NCBI GenBank assembly: GCA_026936325.1
Contig: JAPTHN010000006.1
Span: 29,343,296 to 29,407,295 of the forward strand
From: Platynereis dumerilii
Lineage: Eukaryota > Annelida > Polychaeta > Phyllodocida > Nereididae
Length of the DNA stretch: 64,000 bases
Reading direction: 5' to 3'
Positions within the stretch are counted from its first letter, which is position 1, and every line of letters starts with the position of its first letter. A program made the position numbers and the translations under genes. Below, one piece after another: positions 1 to 12,559 of this stretch. The notes under the pieces are model-generated. The model saw nothing but the letters and a program-made list of their open reading frames with translations. It made no database searches and had not been told where the DNA came from.

Positions 1-144
1 GTGTGTCCATATTTCAACATCTCAGACCGCGTTTCGTGAAAATTGTAGTAAATAGATCCACAAGACAAGGCCTGGCAGGCAGTCATATAAAAATTAATTA
101 CATGTAGATAAAAATGTTTAGATCAAAAACTTTAAAATCAATAA

Positions 145-208
145 ATAGATAGCTAGATAGCTAGCTAGCTAGCTAGCTAGATAGATAGATAGATAAATAG
201 CTAGATCA

Positions 209-255
<47 letters not shown>

Positions 256-333
256 AATAGATAGATAGATAGAATAGATAGATAGAATAGGATAGATAGA
301 ATAGATAGGATAGATAGATAGATAGATAGATTG
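145..333. repeat. (GATA)n microsatellite
   Basis: Imperfect array of gata/tagc tetramers. Other GATA/TATC arrays lie at about 2212-2396, 41036-41062 and 41290-41410. One LINE here (ending near 36985) has a tctatctatct tail, so such arrays may grow from LINE 3' tails; that is inference. Confidence 0.95.
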
Positions 334-1433
334 GTCTATCTGTTATCTACACTTTTTATTTGCTCACAAATTTGTCATACACCTATGCACAAAAAAACCG
401 TAATAATTAAAAACTTAATGACTAATCTCTCTGTCTCATGTACATTCAATACCAAATTATCACGGTCTCCGTTCGTTTATCTTCACACATAATAATATAA
501 CTGAAATTATACCATTCGACACCTCTGTCAGCCAATCACATGCCAGCATTACAGGGAAATAATTCTTATATTCTTTGTTGTCCAGTTATCCTCTCATGTT
601 TGAGTGTTTGTCTCACGGTATAAGCCAGTTATTCACCATGGGATCAGGAATGTGTGTTTATCACACCTCGGGCTAAAGCCCTCGGTTGATAAATCACATA
701 TTCCCTCTCCCCAGGTGAATAACCTATACTTAACCAGATTAACTGGTTAGAAATATTTCAACTTCACAGTTTCTTCGTGTACATAAAATTGAATGAATAT
801 TGGCCACACATGAGTAGCTTTCTACCATACGTCATGTAGAGCCAAATTGCTTGATCAACATGTCTCACAAGTCAACGTCAAAGCGAATTCCTGTAAATTA
901 ATCTTTGGTAACAATAATTCTAGAATGCCTTAATTGTGTCAGGTCAAGTCCATTTAATCAACAAAATCGCCATTTTAAGTATAGTTTCTTGGACCTCATG
1001 ATCCGAAATTAATCGATATATTAAAGCCTTGAAGTGGGAATGGCACATGGATTTCGTTGCATACAATGGCAAACAACATTTCTGAGAGATAGGGCAACTT
1101 TTTAAAGCCTGACAGGCACATTTTGATACATGCTTTAAACTGCCGCGTCAAATATGAGGCGGAAATTTCGACATGTAAGGTACGTGCAAACTGCTAGTCT
1201 ACTTGAATACATTCTTGCACTTCTTTGGCAAAAAAGTGAAAAAGTGAATTTATTTATTTATTTATGAAATATATTTACAATGGGTGGCACTGTTCAGCAG
1301 CAACTATTTTTCAAAGTGGCCCATTATGGAATCCTGGGCGCAAATCCCCTGCCTCAACCCTCCGCACAAAAAAATGTTTTTAAGTATAACCATTTTCATA
1401 TATTACATCAACATCAAAAGCATTAACGAGCAT
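334..1433. other. No gene seen
   Basis: AT-rich sequence with frequent stops in all frames. It holds a short (TTTA)n run at about 1247-1265. I recognise no coding or repeat family. Confidence 0.5.
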
Positions 1434-2226
1434 TTATCCCATGTCTAGGCACATTTTCTCCCTGATACTGTGTTTTTTACTTGGCCAATACAGCAGGGAA
1501 AAAGTCAGTATCGGGGAGAAAAAACAGTATACAGTCAGCTGACCAGTATTTGCCAGGGAGTATACTGACTTTAGATTCATTAACCAATCACAGTGCAGCA
1601 ATGTGACACACCCACTTTCAGCTCAGCCAGACAAGCCAGAGTTCATGCATGGCTGCACAGTAGGAAAAAAAATCAATAATCCACCACTTCACTACTCCAC
1701 CACTGTGCACAGAGTTTTCCTGTGTTTTCATTGTTGGGATTAGATTTCTTGGAGCGTGGTAACATTGTATAATTTAATTAAAGCAACTACAGTCACCAAT
1801 TTGAATAAAAATGTATAGATAGACTAAATTTTAAAATGAAACAAGGGCTCTCTTACTGTATTATTTTTAAAAGTTATGAAATCCATTTCAAACTCACTTA
1901 ATTCTGAAAACACACAGTTCTGTTGTCTGGAAGTGTATAATATACTTTAATTTATCAACTTCTGATATTTTATTGAAAGTTGAATTTTACATAGAATCGT
2001 TAATAAATATTAGGCTGATTTTTAAAATACAATTTCAATGTAATAGAAAAAAAAATAGTGGGCAGTTCAGCAGCACTTTATTTTTCATAATACTAAATCA
2101 TAAGACTATTAGAAGCTTTACATAATTCAATCAGCAATCAACTTCTCTACCTGTCAAACAGCCAATCATATTTTTGAATATTAATGCTAACAGTATAGCT
2201 GGACAGCTAGACATCTAGATAGATAA

Positions 2227-2263
<37 letters not shown>

Positions 2264-2576
2264 TAGATAGATAGTTAGATAGATAGATAGTTAGATAGAT
2301 AGTTAGATAGATAAATTAACTGATAGATAGTTAGATAGATAGATAGATAGTTAGATAGTTAGATAGATAGTTAGATAGTTAGATAGATTAATTGATGATT
2401 GGTTGATTTATCAATGTATATTATATATAGGCTATGGAGTTGCTATATATATAAGATGTATACATGTAAGTCACAGGCTGGTTCAAGGCATTTTGAAAGA
2501 CAGATGGACGACTTTTTATCCCACAGTGTTACTAATTTCAATTAAATGGAAAAATGTGCCTAGACATGGGATAAAA
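1434..2576. mobile_element. Candidate inverted-repeat element holding a GATA array
   Basis: A roughly 24-bp inverted repeat (ttatcccatgtctaggcaca at the left, its complement near 2551-2575) encloses about 1.1 kb. Just inside the left end is a 17-bp imperfect hairpin (1452-1468 against 1508-1524, core ctccctgatactg). No clean target duplication was found and no transposase is visible, so it would be a non-autonomous DNA element or two diverged copies in opposite orientation. Confidence 0.4.
2212..2396. repeat. (GATA)n microsatellite
   Basis: Array of gata with scattered gtta variants, inside the inverted-repeat candidate at 1434-2576. Confidence 0.95.
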
Positions 2577-2885
2577 AGGTCATACCATGGGTAGGGGAGT
2601 ATACTAGGGATGTACTGCACCTACCAATGATATAACCTCATAATATATGCTACATTTCATGTCTTAATTGTCTTCCCTTACCATGCAGCTGTTACAAAGT
2701 GAATATTCAAAATTCAAAATGTGCATATACATGTAAAAGTAGAATATTAGGGACCGTTAAAAATTTAACTTGATAGTTTTTCAGAAGTTGCCACTCTAAA
2801 TTGACATCTCCGTAATGGTTTCATGTGGATTTTCACCTACCTTAAGTCGTATATTTTGAATGGTTGCCAATTAAAAGAGTCCCAC

Positions 2886-2900
2886 TTGAATGCTAGCATC
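2886..2900 (-). pseudogene. Relic first exon of a PAN-sushi gene
   Basis: On the - strand these bases read D-A-S-I-Q followed by a GT at the exon edge (CAA|gtggga). This matches the end of exon 1 of gene 1 (25930-25953, MNMDASIQ|gtaagc) and gene 2 (MNMDASLQ|gtaagc). It lies about the same distance below a conserved upstream block (3010-3200) as in gene 2. The in-frame ATG codons are replaced (K-T instead of N-M) and no exon 2 was found below, so it is probably a dead copy. The exon match alone is short; the conserved block next to it carries the argument. Confidence 0.5.
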
Positions 2901-3009
2901 TGTCTTTAAACTCTTTATACATCAAATAATATTGTGCGTATGAATTTGGTTATTAAAAATGAATATCGGAAGGAATTCCAGTATGGAAATGTTCATTTGA
3001 CTTCAGGAC

Positions 3010-3200
3010 AAGTGAAATATTAATTGCATTGCCATGAATCATTGAGGCGTGGTTTGCAAAGTGCTGTTTGATTGACTGTTTTTGCAGATATATATCACCT
3101 CAGATCTTTTCATATGTAGCTGCACAAATTATCTGTCATAAATTATGTAATGAACTCAGAAGCATAAATTCATAAAATTATTATGGACCTAATGAAATAT
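3010..3200 (-). promoter_or_regulatory. Upstream block shared with PAN-sushi genes 1 and 2
   Basis: Colinear with 48400-48590 (gene 2, same orientation) and, inverted, with about 25640-25820 (gene 1). Shared pieces in order include tgccatgaatcattgag, tttgcaaagtgc, gcacaaatt.tctgtcat and ataaaattattatggac. In genes 1 and 2 the block lies about 100-350 bp before the start codon, so it is a candidate promoter or 5' UTR; here it seems to be the remnant of a further gene copy. Confidence 0.5.
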
Positions 3201-4358
3201 CTCATAATTGATGTCAATGTAGAGCCATATTGACTGAACACCAATATACCAGGAAAGGTATTCCAAACAAAAACATAATGTACATACAATATTATGACCT
3301 TTATGTGGTCATCATCAGGTACCAAATGATAAGAATATTGTCAAAAATAGTGGAAGGTTATTTTTGCTAATGATTTCTATGTGTCCCGTATTTATAACCT
3401 TAATTTTGAAAGTAAAACCAAGCGAATAAAAAGATTAAATTGAGTAGCCTGTCTTACATTATACATATAAATTTATCTTTCTCTATTCCGGGCGGACATG
3501 TGGCAGCAGAATGCTGACAGTCCCTAGAAAATAGAATTGGGTCAACATCAATTTGATCTGTTTTGGGCAGATCACAAGATCAGGTCGCACAACAGCTGTC
3601 CATATTACTACGCAAAACTACTTTCACACAACATGGTTGCTGGCAAAGATCCAGTACAATGCTTTGAATGAAAATGTTTGGAAATCATGAGACAAAAGAA
3701 AGTTTTGAAACTTTAGCATAAACTTTTGCCTGTGAAAGGGATGATTTTACTCATCAGAAGTTTGATGGTATTCAATTTACTTAAGCCATTTATGCATGTT
3801 AAATTGTGGTCAGAAAAGTGTCCAAAAAGAATGCTCTCTCACTTATTCACGTGTCCATACGAAGCCAATGTTTTTGCTTTGTGATATCAAAAATTTTCAT
3901 TTGGATTCATTCTGTTACTCTATAGAGATTTATTAACTAGGATAACAATATAATTTACAATTTTATAGAAGCTGTGTAACACTCAACAAAATGTCTTGTC
4001 TATGCCACAAGTGGCACCCTCTATACTGGCATTGTATGTGGGCTACAATGTATACACCTCCATGATAAAAAATAGTTCCAAATTAATTTGGTAATTACAT
4101 GTATACATTAACTAAATAAGTCAAGACACAGATAACGCAAGCAGGTGTTCAATTAATTTTATGTCAGCACAACAAAGTCTAGGCCGCATTTCATGACTGC
4201 TGGTTTCCATAGCAACAGATTAGGAATTTATTTGTATTTATATGATCTGATTTTTTAGAGTTATTTGCAAATTTCATCAGTATTATCTGACCCAAATATC
4301 ACGTTTCTACATCAAATCTAGCAAAAATTATGACTAGTGGGACATAACTTCTGGAAAA
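3201..4358. other. No gene; part resembles 7620-7780
   Basis: No coding region seen. About 4190-4360 (from ggtttccatagcaacag to ctggaaaacc) resembles 7620-7780 in the same orientation, so the hAT-like MITE that follows was inserted into a copy of a local repeat. Confidence 0.5.
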
Positions 4359-4366
4359 CCTCTCGT

Positions 4367-5594
4367 TAGGGTGGTCCAAAAAACTTTTTTTGTCAATATC
4401 AATTCGCATACACTCCTATTTTGTGAGAAATGGTGCAAAAACAATGCAGCTTAAATTTTATGAAAATCCAACAAGAGGAAGGGGTCCCCCAAAGGCCTTT
4501 AAGTTGCAATGTTTTTTTAATTTTCGACCATTTTCGCCAATTCGCGGTTCTCTATAACTTCGTCAGTATTAGTCATACAACATTCTAATTGCCATGGTAG
4601 GAAAGCTCTCAAAAATACCTTCAATTTGCATACCAACATCAATGGTCTAGGACGATATCTTGATTCCCATTAGCCCTTCAGCCTGCACTCTTTAGAATTA
4701 AAATGACGCAGATTGTCTAATCCTGCTTAAAAAAGGGCTTTGGAATTTTTTTCAATGATAATTACAGTGATTCGCATTCTCATAGTTCAAGAATGACCAA
4801 ATACAAAAAACTTTTTGATTTTTACCATGGGAGTGCCTGGCATGTGAGTGATGAAGTTTCAATGTTAACGTCAGTTGAAAACTCGTGAAATGTGGGATGG
4901 GGCCTGTTGCATTTCATATAATATCTTCGTCAGAATTTATTGCAGGGCAACATGAGTGGTACCAAATGAAAGGAAATACTCTTAGCATTCTCATGCTACC
5001 AATGATGTAGTCCTATATTTAATTCTTGTGAAGTTAAAATATGAAATATAACAGCCCCTCCAAGAATTGTTTCAATAATTCCGACGAAATTTTGCGTTAA
5101 AACTTCCAAGCTTATAAATCTGGATTTTCCATGACCAAAAATTAAAAAAATATTTTATTTGCTTAAAACGGAACTTGAAGAATGTGAATCACAGCAATTA
5201 TCAGTGAAAAAAACATCAAAAACCTTTTTTTAATAGGATTAGACAGTCAGCGACATTTTCATTCAGAAAAGTGCAGGCCGAAGAGTCAAGATATCGTCCT
5301 ACACCATTGATGTTGGTATTCAAAATATAGGTCTTTTTGAGAGCCTTCCAACCATAGCAATTAGAATGCTGTATGACTAATACTGACGAAGTTATGGAGA
5401 ATCGCGGATTGGCGAAAATGGTCGAAAATTTAAAAAACATTGCAACTTTAAGGCCTTTGGGGGACCCCTTCCTCTTGTTGGATTTTCATAAAATTTCTCA
5501 TGCATCAGTTTTATACCTAACCTCATCAAATAAGAGGGTATGCGATGTGAAATTCACAAAATAATTTTTTCCCATCTAAAAATGAACCACCCTA
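4367..5594. mobile_element. hAT-like MITE with about 370-bp inverted ends
   Basis: The ends are TAGGGTGG and its complement. The left 370 bp recur inverted at about 5216-5594: gccttttggg/ccccaaaggc, tcgccaatt..gcggttctc and gacgatatcttga blocks match in order. Ends of the form YAGGG fit hAT. The flanks cctctcgt and acctcgta are similar but not an exact 8-bp duplication. The interior, about 490 bp, has no transposase. Confidence 0.75.
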
Positions 5595-5601
5595 ACCTCG
5601 T

Positions 5602-6620
5602 ACAACATGGCTGATAGGGGCTGTTGACGACTGCACCAGCGAGCTCAATAAAGGGAGCAGCCAAGTAGACGTAATAGTTTTGGACTTTAGTAAAGCATGC
5701 GACACCGTGCCCCACCAGCGACTACTCAAAAAGATCAAGTCACTCGGCATCACTGGAAGGAACAAAGAATGGATAAAAGGGTTCCTCACAGGTGGGCACC
5801 ACAAGGTAGTTGTCAATGGTGAAAGCTCGGAAGTAAGAGAGGTGACATCTGGTGTGCCACAAGGGACAGTCTAAGGGCCACTACTATTCCTACTGTATAT
5901 CAACGACATTGAGAAGGGACTAACATCATCCATGAGGCTATTTGCTGACTACATCGCAGTGTACAGATTAGAAAAGGATGCTTATGCCCTCCAGCTGGAC
6001 CTCTTCAGGCTTCAAGAATGGGCAGCAAAATGGCAGATGCAGTTTAAATGTTAAAAAAATGCAAGACACTCACCATCACTGGAAAGACCGGGAACCGTGT
6101 CAACTTCACATATCACATGTCAACCCCATCCTCACCACCATCTACTTCAGTACTTACAGTCTTCCAGAAAACTTGAGAAGTGATTAAAGCAACATCCTCA
6201 CCACGTCAAATCCAAAGACGAGCTGCAAGGTTCGTCGTCAACAATTATGAATTTCACAACAACGCCGGACTGACAAATCAGATCAGAGAAATACTCCACT
6301 GGCCATCATTGCAACATCGAAGAGCCATAAGTGACCTTAATATATTCTTCAAAACAAGGAACAACCTTATCAAGTCTCCCTTCCCTGCATATGTCAAGCC
6401 TTCCTCATCTCATCAACATAGATACCTATACATCCAGTGTCTCCACAGCTATACTACCCTAAAACGATGCGGCTATAGAACACTCTGCCATCAAAGGTCA
6501 TCAACTCACTAAACCCTGATGCCTTATCCAGTAATGTCATGACCCACATCAAAAACATGACATGGTGCAGAGTCAACAACATCTGGACTCTCACCAACTA
6601 AAAACTGGCCAGGTTTTTAA
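5602..6620 (+). mobile_element. Broken LINE reverse transcriptase fragment
   Basis: Frames encode V-I-V-L-D-F-S-K-A, then VPHQRLLKK, GVPQG with a stop just after it (GTV*GPLLF), LLYINDI and F-A-D-Y, where the catalytic box should be FADD. Then, after a gap of missing middle sequence, QRRAARFVVNNY and LHWPSLQHRRA at 6180-6400, the usual region downstream of the RT domain. Order and spacing fit a Jockey/CR1-group non-LTR element cut at the 5' end, with stops, frame changes and an internal deletion. The 3' limit is uncertain. It abuts the MITE at 4367-5594. Confidence 0.8.
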
Positions 6621-7780
6621 CCTGCACCTGTACGTTTTTATTGTTCATAGAAGACATGTCCAACGCACCAGCCTACATCATGCTCCAGCGGATACGGCTG
6701 AGAACTACAGTACTTAGGGTTGCAGAGTAAAGAAAACATAGACGGAAGAAAACGTAGACCCAGCCAGAATTGGAACTGAAAACCAGGTTCCAGCGATTTG
6801 AAGCCAAGAAGTCTAACTACCAAGCTATAACTCTCCTCCTTCTGTTACTGCAGCTAAAAGCTATTCTGATAATATTATTTTTGAACATCTGCAGATATTT
6901 TCCAATTCATCAGCTAAACATCACCGCACACTGCAGATTAAAAACGACATATTTTAAAAGGCTATTTTTTTGTAGATTTCTTTGATGATTTCGTCTTTTT
7001 GCAAGAAAAAGGAAGTGTACTTTTAAAAAATGCAGTATTCCAATGACTATATTTTATCTGCATGAGTTTCTATGGAATGAAATTTAAACATTGATTCTTT
7101 CAAAGGAAAATCATTTGTGAACCAGAAAATATAAGCACTCATTTGGCCTAAGTGTAATTTTTGGACATTTTGTTATGATAATCAACACATCACTATTAAT
7201 AATCACTCATTCTTGTGGTTACCATGGCAACCAGAAATTAAAATAAATTTCTTCCAAGATATGAAATAAGATCAGTAAAGGTAAAATACGAAATGACAAT
7301 ATGCATTAACAAGCAAAGTATGGGCTACAAACACAAAGGTTATTACCATTTGATACAGACCATTTACTATAGCTGGATATTGTGACTCTTGGATTTATTC
7401 AAAACATCAAACTGAATAATCAATGTTGAGCAACAATCAAACAGCTTATTGTGGATTTGTAATGGCGTGATCAGTATGGGTTCCAAGTGACACAGCTGAA
7501 ACTGCAAATATACCAACTGTGAAATCATTATGTTGATACTGACATCACAAGAGCACTGTGGCAGTTGAAAAGAACATGGCACACCTATATGAGATCTGTA
7601 ATAACATGCCGTGGGCCACTTCTAGTTTCTATTGCAACAAACAAACCATTTATTTTTATTTCTATGACCTATGAATTGACTGCAAATTACCTCAGTGTTA
7701 ACTGACCAAAATATTTAAATAACTAATAGCAAAAGAGTTTTCATTAGTAGGACAGAACTTTAGAAAACCCCCTCATGTTT
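6621..7780. other. No gene; includes an X-box palindrome
   Basis: No coding region recognised. 7218-7231 reads gttaccatggcaac, a palindromic RFX-type X-box. The stretch 7620-7780 is related to 4190-4360. Confidence 0.45.
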
Positions 7781-7941
7781 TCATCATTTTTCAAATTTGA
7801 CCTTTGAGATAAATTTTCGTATAATTTCAACACAAACATGAAATATTGGATTGGGAATATTGAAAAACATATATTTTCAAGCAATATTGATAAAAATCAG
7901 ATAAGAATTATAGTTTTACATCTGATTGGACACATGTGTCC

Positions 7942-8220
7942 CAAGGGTGCCGGAACAATACGCGGGCAGCAGGGGCGGTCAGACGAAAAAAGGGCAAATT
8001 ATATTCATGCAACAAAATTTAAATAAAAAGTCAATGATAATCTGGAATATATACTTTGTACATGTATGTACACGTAAATGTACCTAAAGTTAGTAAAATA
8101 AGGACTAGTAATGTGTTTTTATTAATATCGAAAGGGCAGACCTAGCCCCCCCCCCCTGCCTCCCCTGGAAAAGGGCAGGAGGGGCAACTGCTACCCCTGT
8201 TAGCTGTTCCGGCACCGCTG
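7942..8220. mobile_element. hAT MITE with exact 8-bp target duplication
   Basis: The left end reads CAAGGGTGCCGGAACA and the right end is the complement of CAGCGGTGCCGGAACA. The target duplication atgtgtcc is exact at 7934-7941 and 8221-8228. CAGNGG-type ends with an 8-bp duplication define hAT. At 279 bp it has no coding capacity; the interior holds GC-rich gggcag runs. Confidence 0.9.
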
Positions 8221-8346
8221 ATGTGTCCAATGAATTGAGCATCACTGAGAAATTTGATGTAATGACGTCAACCTTTTTATTGAACATGCTCTCTCATAAA
8301 ATGAAATATGATTCCTGATATTTTAACATATGAGGAAATCTAATGA

Positions 8347-8604
8347 AGCTTTTTGGGATAAGGGATCTTAGCTGGCTACTAAGAACGTCCCCTTAAAAGC
8401 TTATATTATGATTTCTGTAATGCATTACATAATAGTCACACTGCAGGTTTGCTCAAGCGAAACATATGTTTGCACACATGTTCAATAAGATTATGAAAAA
8501 AATTCGCATAAAACATTTTAATTACCCCCTCCCAGTGACCACCACTAAGCCTAAATGGACATGTAGTTCTTAGTAGCCAGCTAAGCTCCCTTATCCTAAA
8601 AAAC
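8347..8604. mobile_element. MITE with about 40-bp inverted ends
   Basis: The left end (gggataagggatcttagctg, then gctactaagaac) is mirrored at 8555-8597. The element is about 258 bp and sits inside the tandem array. The flanking T/A runs prevent a firm call on the target duplication, so the superfamily is unknown. Confidence 0.75.
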
Positions 8605-9479
8605 TTCACTAAGTAGCCATATTTACCCTAAAACCAATATTTCAATTGATAATGATGCCTTGGTTTCCCCCAAAAATAAAGATTTTTAGCTATTTTTTCA
8701 CTTTTTCTACATTTGATCCTCTAAAAAACCATGAAATACTTAACATTTTCACATTTTCATTGCACCATTAGATTGGGAATATTTAAATACATATATTTTG
8801 ACCCAAAACTTATCAAATTCCGATAAGCCATTGAAGATCTAGACCAAAAACCGTATGTATGACATTTTTGGTGGCCATCTTGGATTATGGTGGCCATCTT
8901 GGATTTTCTTGATGCCTACTAGCCTAATTTTTTTCTCCATGGTCTGGGCTTCAATCATGCCAAATTTCATGACTGTATCACCATTTGCAATGTTAGGCCC
9001 CCTTTTGATAGTTAAATTCCTCCACTTGAGGTCATGACGTCAGCATTTTTATTTTACATGCTGTTTCATAAAAATGTGAATATTTTCGTAACTAAATGCA
9101 ACATCGCAAAAAATGAGACATGATTCCTGATATTTAAATATATGAGGATGTATTTCATTCTGTAATTTTTGACTTAAAGACAATATTTCAATTGATAATG
9201 ATGGCTTTTTTTACCCAAAAATGAAGATTTTTTCAATTTTTCTGCATTTGATCCTTAAATAAGGCATGAAATACTTATAATTTTCAAATTTTCATTACAC
9301 CATTACATTGGGAATATTTAAATACATATATTTTGACCCAAAACTTATCAAAATCTCGTAAGCCATTGAAGATCTAGACCAAAATCCGGATACAGCCGTC
9401 TTGGATTTTGGTGGCCATCTTGGATTTTCCTGATGCCTACTACCCTAATTTTTTTCCTTTTGGCTATATTTACCTACAT

Positions 9480-10147
9480 TAGGGTGTTTCAGTTGCTCCC
9501 AATATTTTCTGATCCTGCTTGACCTTGGTCTGGTATGGCAGTTTATATCGTAAAAGACACATGTAAAATTTAGGCCCATTCTATAAATACTTACCTTTAC
9601 CAGAATTCAATTGATGTTTATAATGTAATTCCCCATTGGCGAACATGCAAATCCTGAAGATATTGCAAAAATCAATGAAGGAATAGATATTTTTTCCTTA
9701 ATCCATAGTTTCTGAGTAAGTTTTGGGAGGGCAATTCAAATTTGGCTTCAGCTGTGTTATGGCAGGTCTTCCTAATGAGCTAGGAAGTGTTGAATTTCCT
9801 AAAATTCTGCTATTTTATGCAGATTTTCACAAATTTGACAACTCCTGGCAGCTCGGCAGATGGGGTAATGCAAAAAACAACACCAGATTTGAATTTCCCT
9901 CCCAAAACTTACTCTGGAACTGTGGATCGAGAAAAAAAATTTATTTCTTCATTGGTTTTTGAAATATCTTGAGAATTTGCATGTTCGCCAATGGGGAATT
10001 ACATTATAAACTTCAAGTGAATTCTGGTAAAGGTAAGTATCTATAGAATGGGCTAAAATTTTACATGTGACTTTTACTATATAAACTGCAATACCTGACC
10101 AAGGTCAAGCGTGATCGGGAAATATTGGGGGCATCTGAAACACCCTA
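9480..10147. mobile_element. hAT MITE with exact 8-bp target duplication
   Basis: The ends are TAGGGTGTTTCAG and its complement. Long inverted arms of about 180-300 bp share blocks such as ccccattggcgaacatgcaa, cctttaccagaattcaa and tgaccttggtc. The target duplication acctacat is exact at 9472-9479 and 10148-10155. The ends and the duplication length fit hAT. 668 bp, no transposase. Confidence 0.9.
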
Positions 10148-10519
10148 ACCTACATACCAATTTTCATAACTGTATCACCATTTGCAGTATTTATGCACTA
10201 ATTTCCTCCACTATATATACTAATAATCCAAGTAAGGTCTGAAGAGATGGAAATATACATCTGATAAAAATTTGTGGTGGAAGATCGATGTAGCTTTTGA
10301 CTGGAAGGAGATATATGGGACTAGGAAAATAAATCTGCACATATTTAAATTTGTTTACCCACATTTCTGCTACCATGGCAACTATGCTTTCAAATACTAT
10401 ATTTTTGGAAATTGAAACAACATATCCCTGTCTATCACTTCATACAAAACATACATATATATCAAATGATATTTTTCGTGTTTCCAGGTGAACTGATCAA
10501 AGTCAAGTCTGATTAAATC

Positions 10520-11565
10520 TAACGAAAAAGCACACATATTAGTACACGGCCTTATGGTACAAAAAAGGGGGTAGTGGTATTTTTTGAAATGTACAACAAT
10601 GCTAAACTTTTCGGAATCCTTGGGTGTAGTTCTATCTTTTTTTGGTGGATGCCAATTTTCTCCATGGTTACCCAAGGGGAAATCTGTTGCCATAGCAACC
10701 AAGGTCAATTTTTAAAAAAAATTGACAAATCTTCATATTTCAAGATAATTATTGTCAACAGCCAATATCAGAATATCAGGGTTAATACTTCCTTGAAAGG
10801 GACTTTTTATGGTCATGTGACCTATGAGGTCAAGGGTCGTTGTCATGGTAACAAAAGCTTTTTTATCTCAGCTGAACTTTACGGACCTCACATTGCCAAG
10901 GTTATGATCAATTTCAACAATCAGTGGAGTCATTAGTGGAACCAGTATGTGTACTGTTTCTATATATATGCACATTACATAGGTGGTCATGGAAACCAGG
11001 TTAGAAGCAAAACTTCAAAGTAATGTCTGCTCAGTGACGTCTTAATTGGGTAATTGGGCAACTTTGACATCATCAATATACTATTTTATCAAACCTGGGA
11101 TGAGATATTTGTAAAGTTTTGCATTTATTTAAGTTATGGAATTACTTTTTTGGCCTAAAGTTGGAATTGTCTCCTCCTGCTTCTTGTCTGTGGTTGCCAT
11201 GGTAACCGTTTTTAAATTTTGTGTTATTTTGGTAAAAATCTCCAAATTTCACCTCAAATGTGTATAAGAAATTGTCTTTTTCATATGAAAAAATATTCTG
11301 GGATGAAAAGGGGTTTATGGGATCACATGACCACAACAGTTAGAGATCCAGGTCATCTTGAAAGTGAGGCTCAAAGATAAGAAATGCATTGTTACATTGG
11401 CGTCGAAGTTATAAAATAACAAGTTATTGTCCGTAGGTCACCATCATTATTTTGGTAGCAATGGCTGTTAATTCTATTTTCTATATATATCAGTTTCCAG
11501 ATTTTTTAATTATAGAAATATTGGTTGCCATGGTAACCAGACTGAATGCATATGAGAGATAAATA
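10520..11565. repeat. Inverted repeat arm A (partner 22550-23540)
   Basis: Matches 22550-23540 in reverse complement over about 1 kb with moderate divergence: acggcctta, acagtacacatactggttcc, cccaggtttgataaaatagt, gaggtgaaatttggag and accaaaataatgatggtgac match in mirrored order. It carries X-box-like palindromes at 10686-10699, 10839-10852, 11193-11206 and 11524-11537. No open frame of note. It may be a copy of an unclassified repeat or half of a large inverted duplication. Confidence 0.75.
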
Positions 11566-11922
11566 AGAGAAAATAAAAGGCCAAGAATCATTATTCAGCC
11601 CAAGTGAAATATTCTGCCACTATTTCTGTGTTTTTAGGGTCAAACATCTTTCCTAAAGCTGCACAGTGAACATACATGTAAAGTATTTCCTTTCTTACTA
11701 AGACAATTGTTTTTCAAAATTACTATGAGGTGATTTCAACCGTTCTATGTATGTCATAAATGTGTGTAAAATAGTAGAGCACTGCCCAGTATCCATCCTA
11801 GTTTCTTGAGAAACAGAGCTATGTGTGCAGCACTGTGTAGCCTTCTTCTCACTAACGTTGGGCAATGGGCATGGTTCATTTTCATTGAAATTCAACAAAT
11901 TGAATTTCTCCAATATGATATA
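11566..11922. other. No gene seen
   Basis: AT-rich spacer between repeat arm A and the next MITE. No coding or repeat signal recognised. Confidence 0.4.
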
Positions 11923-12069
11923 CAGTGGGGGATCCAGACACGGTCATCTAGGGGGGGCCCGGGCGTGTTTCGGCATTCGCGGGCATATTTTCTTCAAAAT
12001 ACTATTATTAATCTCAGTGGTCTAGGGGGGGGCCTGTGCCCCCTAGGCCCCCCCCTGTATCCGCCACTG
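11923..12069. mobile_element. MITE, GTGGCGGATCC family, copy 1
   Basis: Ends CAGTGGGGGATCCAGAC and the complement of CAGTGGCGGATACAGG, with G-rich and C-rich sub-ends around a conserved core (cttcaaaatactattattaa, then tctcagtggtctag). A second copy is at 24819-24975. The CAGTGGCG ends resemble hAT MITEs, but an exact 8-bp duplication is not seen; gatata occurs on both sides. Confidence 0.8.
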
Positions 12070-12559
12070 ATATAGCCTAAGTCTTGGTGCAAAATTAATT
12101 CTTTTAGAATGCGGCTCATAATGCCCACTGCTGAAGTTTTCTGCCTTAAACTGTAAAAAAGAGAATTGGTTCATGAGCCTTGTTTCTAGACCTAACATTT
12201 GGGAGGCTGTTCCGTTGGGTTAAAGAAATGTTCACTTGGTTAATTCTTAAAAAAGAAACTTTTTCATATGTATTTTTCATGGTATTAAGTCAGAGAAGGT
12301 AAATTCTGACGTGTAGATCATGTTGTCCAACTGTTGTATAAAAAGGAGGGTCGTCAATCACATTCACACATCTCAATCACGCATAAACCAAAAGTTTATT
12401 AGATATATCTGTTTAGAAAAGCTAAGTATGGACTCATAATTTTCATCAATTTCCAACCATTATTTTTGGATTAAGCAAGTCTGTTATCATCAAGACAGCA
12501 TAGCATTTAATAAATATCACCAGTTGGAAGTTACTGAAAAAGAAGTCAATTGAAACAAC

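Larger units (their letters stand above)
7780..9470. repeat. Degenerate tandem array, three units
   Basis: The blocks caatatttcaattgataatg, attgggaatatttaaatac, atatattttgacccaaaac and tggtggccatcttggatt recur in the same order in 8620-8950 and 9180-9450. A diverged third unit is at about 7780-7920. Units are roughly 500-700 bp before later insertions. MITEs split the array at 7942-8220 and 8347-8604. Confidence 0.7.
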
